A stretch of 10,256 nucleotides of DNA from CAYQTK01 sp964420375. Its GTDB lineage: Bacteria > RBG-13-61-14 > DATKZS01. The notes under the pieces are model-generated. The model searched no databases and was not told the DNA's origin. It saw only the letters and a program-made list of their open reading frames with translations. Shown in pieces: positions 8,801 through 10,256 of the stretch. The stretch covers positions 1 to 10,256 of the forward strand of contig CAYQTK010000162.1 in the NCBI GenBank assembly GCA_964420375.1. Reading direction: 5' to 3'. The translations under genes were made by a program, and so were the position numbers. Positions within the stretch are counted from its first letter, which is position 1. Every line of letters starts with the position of its first letter.

Positions 8801-8912
8801 GCAGATAGTCCACATCGAGCTGCTTCAAACTGAAAAGTCCGGACGCGAAAACCGCAATGGCGAGGACCGTCACGGCGACGGGACGCTTCAATGTCGTGGC
8901 TGTAAACTTCAT
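5832..8912 (-). CDS. RND efflux transporter permease (AcrB/ACR_tran family)
   Basis: This 1026-residue protein is the inner-membrane, proton-driven pump of a tripartite efflux complex; the length is normal for RND permeases. TM1 lies at about 11-30, then a periplasmic porter segment with the typical Y-P-x-I-K-V and A-T-P-E-E-I-E features, TM2 at about 336-354, TM3 358-380 and TM4 386-408. A second porter domain begins after TM7 with the family-like G-S-E-F-L-P motif, and TM8-TM12 close the protein, including R-L-R-P-I-L-M-T. Set against AcrB, the relay positions are D401 (D407), N402 (D408), Q927 (K940), R956 (R971) and T963 (T978), so one Asp and the Lys are replaced. Many non-AcrB RND pumps have a D-N pair, so it is probably active. 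The ATG overlaps the stop of the adaptor gene as ATGA. Substrate (drug, metal, lipid or other) cannot be inferred. AGG arginine codons are rare here. Confidence 0.95.
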   Translation of the reverse strand: MKFTATTLKRPVAVTVLAIAVFASGLFSLKQLDVDYLPEITYPMIKVHIWWRGATPEEIETNIAEPIERVLATVDNLDYLESSSIEGMYTLLLNFQYGVDVEEAYQDVITAMGRVSRNLPPDMDPPVIIKADPSQLPVMQVTLSSEQRDLVWLREWADNWLTDRLTATAGTAGVEVVGGLEREIRVHLDPDRLAAYRLQPAQISKKLYEENREMFAGRVTVETREIIARTMGEFESLDEMRDVVVVRGANGENVYLKDIASVEDSHEDMRVNTRFNGKPCVKLNVLKQAEANTVNVAQAVKDRLDELGRDIPDDIEIGYVENQGEYVLGAIRSVQNSAIMAAVLVIVVVYLFLGRWRQVLVMIVALPITLLANFFVMQVSGFSINLFSLGGLVVALGVILDNSIVVMENITRLKAEGEGEYALRGTSEVGSAIVAATLTFLAIFLPFLFVPGLAALLFKELVMVVAGVVVISILVAITLTPLLTDRLLRSEGGGRPSLIARAFDAVLAGLRRIYAGALDFCLKARWLTIALTVVLFAGSLMLAERVGSEFLPKVDDGRVKVKVKMPSGTAVEKVDAILGSIEEKLQGMPEIESIFTLAGGKVWGLYTYEIANEGELNIQLVPKSRRDISTQEFIKKIKPIVGKVSTPGGKTPVMKMKVKGIRKIGEQEVEVKVKGTEIEPIFEFAKQVAGKLNDTQGLGNVNISMDMTKPEYRVYIDRARASAMGISVNEIASTLRALVHGVVSTEYREGSEYYDVRVMVPEARLVSKTDLEGLMIDTQGGDPVYLLDVAEVRRAVGPVEIVREDQAKEVIVRADSVGISVGEAISRAERAVLDLERPAGVEFEMGGQAQMMAENRRAMGLIIGFALLFSYVVLAIQFESYSLPLLIMLNLPLALTGAFLALYLTGTPIGVTVLIGIVVMMGGITSQGVVLLTLAEDFRTEGQMPLQAICRAAPIRLRPILMTQLTTVLGLTPLALNLGEGGDMLMPMAIAVIGGLLYSLLLTLLFLPVTYTVVRRGIRKTALSSE

Positions 8913-10018
8913 TGGTCTTTCCCGCTGTTCGCCGACGGTGGGAGCTTCTTGCTGCCTCCTGCAAAACGCACCGGCGAATCGTCCTTCATCCCTTCGTGAC
9001 CGGCGACGAGCACAAGCTCTCCTGCCTGCACCCCTTCGACGATTTGCACGGACCGCTCGGTCTCGATCCCGGTCTTCACCTTACGCTGGACGGCCTTGCC
9101 TTCGGACGCGACAAACACCACCGATTCGCCCGAGGGCGTGACCACGATGGCCTTCTCGGGGACGGTCAGCGCGTCCTGCACGGACTCGATGATGAGTCGG
9201 ACGCGGCAAAACATGCCGGGCAACAATTTGATTTCATCTTTGATGGAGAGTTCGATGGTCCGCGTGCGCGTGCGTTCATCGAGGGAGGGATAAACTTGGA
9301 CGACCCGGGCGGAGAAAGACGAATCGGGGTAAGCGTCCAAATTGATCATGGCCTCCATGTTCTCGCGCAATTTGGCCGAATATTTTTCGGGGACCTCGGT
9401 GCGGATGACGAGACTTTGCGGGTCGTACATTTCCACCAGCGGCGTGCGAGGCGTCACGAAATCTCCGTCTCTGACCATCACTTTGGAAACCATGCCCTCC
9501 CACGGCGCGGTCAGGCTATAATCCATCGCCTTCTCCTGCGCTTTCACCAGTTCGGCCCGGGCGCGTTCGAAGCGGGCTTTGGCCAGATCAAGCTCCTCAC
9601 CAGCCAGCGCATTCTTTTCAACCAAAATCCTGGTCCTTCGCAGGTTGTCTTGTTCCTTCCTTAATTCCTCGCGCAAGGAAGAGATCGAAGCTTCAACGCC
9701 CTGTTTGCGTCCGATTGACAACAGCTTCTCACCTTCCTTGACCACGTCGCCCTCCCGGACACCGAGGTCCATAACAGGCCCTTCAGCGGGTGAGGCCAAT
9801 TTCGCTATTCGGTAAGGAGACACCGTCCCGGTGAGGTCTATTGCATTGATGACTTCGCCCTGCTTTACCTTTTCCACGGACACGAGCGGGGGCTTTTTGG
9901 GGGAAGGCGCCTGGTCTTTTTCACCGCAACCGGTGGCGAGCAGAAAGGCCGCCGCGACAAGACCGGTTGAAATATATTTCGTCACGCCCCGCCATTTGGA
10001 TATTCGGTTCTTGATCAT
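8909..10018 (-). CDS. RND membrane fusion protein (periplasmic adaptor lipoprotein, HlyD/AcrA family)
   Basis: This 369-residue adaptor joins the inner-membrane RND pump to the outer-membrane channel. Its N-terminus is basic, then hydrophobic, ending L-A-T-G-C31, a lipobox, so it is probably a lipid-anchored periplasmic protein. A barrel-sandwich (lipoyl-like) half follows (about 65-105, with S-P-A-E-G-P-V and V-R-E-G-D-V-V-K-E-G). Then comes a charged alpha-helical hairpin (about 110-165, rich in E, R, K and A), and the second sandwich half with Y-S-L-T-A-P-W-E-G. A beta-barrel region and a membrane-proximal domain with L-P-G-M-F and V-P-E-K-A-I-V complete it. The size and domain order are standard for AcrA-type adaptors. 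Its start overlaps the stop of the outer-membrane factor as ATGA, and its own stop overlaps the RND start the same way. Confidence 0.93.
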   Translation of the reverse strand: MIKNRISKWRGVTKYISTGLVAAAFLLATGCGEKDQAPSPKKPPLVSVEKVKQGEVINAIDLTGTVSPYRIAKLASPAEGPVMDLGVREGDVVKEGEKLLSIGRKQGVEASISSLREELRKEQDNLRRTRILVEKNALAGEELDLAKARFERARAELVKAQEKAMDYSLTAPWEGMVSKVMVRDGDFVTPRTPLVEMYDPQSLVIRTEVPEKYSAKLRENMEAMINLDAYPDSSFSARVVQVYPSLDERTRTRTIELSIKDEIKLLPGMFCRVRLIIESVQDALTVPEKAIVVTPSGESVVFVASEGKAVQRKVKTGIETERSVQIVEGVQAGELVLVAGHEGMKDDSPVRFAGGSKKLPPSANSGKDQ

Positions 10019-10256
10019 TTAATTTTCTCTCCCATTGCCAGCCGCAGTTGGGCCTTCGCGACGTTAAAATCAGCCACTGCCCGGTAGTAATTGTTTTCGG
10101 CGCCCAAAAGCGCCGCTTGGGAATCAAGAACGTCTACGATGACGCCCTTGCCCATTTCGTATTTTTGCCTTTCAATCTCAAGGTTTTCACGGGCCAGCGA
10201 AACGGCGCGTCGGGTCACTTGAATCCTCTCTTGCGATGATTGCGCTTTGAGAAGCG
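10015..10256 (-). CDS. Outer-membrane efflux protein, TolC-like (C-terminal 79 residues in view)
   Basis: Only the last 79 residues lie in the window; the gene continues past the right edge. They form an amphipathic helical stretch with the pattern seen at the end of TolC/OprM-type outer-membrane factors: A-x-E-N-L-E-I-E-R-Q-K-Y-E-M-G-K-G, then V-L-D-S-Q-A-A-L-L-G-A-E-N-N-Y, then A-K-A-Q-L-R-L-A-M-G before the stop. The protein would trimerise into a channel through the outer membrane and a periplasmic tunnel docking on the adaptor. The TGA stop overlaps the adaptor ATG as ATGA. A GTG at 10216-10218 could be misread as a start, but the frame is open to the window edge with family-like sequence. 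A TetR- or MarR-type regulator upstream would be usual but is out of view. Confidence 0.9.
   Translation of the reverse strand, partial: LLKAQSSQERIQVTRRAVSLARENLEIERQKYEMGKGVIVDVLDSQAALLGAENNYYRAVADFNVAKAQLRLAMGEKIK
10027..10033 (-). promoter_or_regulatory. Ribosome-binding site for the adaptor gene, inside the outer-membrane factor gene
   Basis: On the minus strand GGGAGAG ends eight bases before the adaptor ATG (10018) and lies within the last codons of the preceding gene. With the ATGA overlap it supports coupled translation while still allowing de novo initiation. Confidence 0.6.

Noticed and set aside
8352..9664. Plus-strand open frames (8352-8999 and 8912-9664) opposite the adaptor and RND genes
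   Set aside because: They are antisense to well-conserved efflux proteins and have the His/Arg/Gly-rich composition of frame shadows.
1..10256. CRISPR arrays, tRNA or rRNA genes, insertion sequences, long direct or inverted repeats
   Set aside because: Reading both strands showed no regularly spaced repeats, cloverleaf-like segment, transposase motif or paired terminal repeat.

Overview
The window reads as chromosomal DNA of a Gram-negative bacterium. It has an outer-membrane factor, a lipoprotein adaptor and an inner-membrane RND pump gene, plus three genes for exported hydrolases. It is GC-rich with tight gene packing. I cannot name the lineage. The hydrolase types would fit Desulfobacterota, Myxococcota, Acidobacteriota or PVC-type bacteria, and this is only an inference.

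Left half (1-5747): a divergent pair of transcription units around a 118-bp intergenic region. Leftward runs a sulfatase with a Tat-type signal and the C-S-P-S-R active-site signature; its C-terminus lies beyond base 1. Rightward runs a two-gene unit: a secreted GH15-type (glucoamylase-like) protein, then, 19 bp later, a secreted alpha/beta-hydrolase with a G-Q-S-L-G nucleophile elbow. All three carry export signals and are predicted hydrolases (sulfate ester or sulfamate, alpha-glucosidic bond, carboxyl ester). They may work together on an extracellular or periplasmic polymer, but the substrate is unknown.

Right half (5832-10256): a leftward tripartite efflux operon in the order outer-membrane factor (TolC-like, only its C-terminus in view), membrane fusion lipoprotein, RND permease. 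Both internal junctions are ATGA overlaps, which suggests translational coupling and stoichiometric assembly. The permease keeps only part of the AcrB-type proton-relay residues (D401, N402, Q927, R956, T963). This half uses the arginine codon AGG much less than the two rightward genes of the left half, so the halves may have different histories.

The halves meet convergently across an 84-bp gap (5748-5831) with no convincing terminator. I found no tRNA, rRNA, CRISPR array, insertion sequence or long repeat. No clearly new system is visible. The best candidates for a second look are the sulfatase/GH15/esterase grouping, the non-canonical RND proton relay, and the codon-usage change between the halves.
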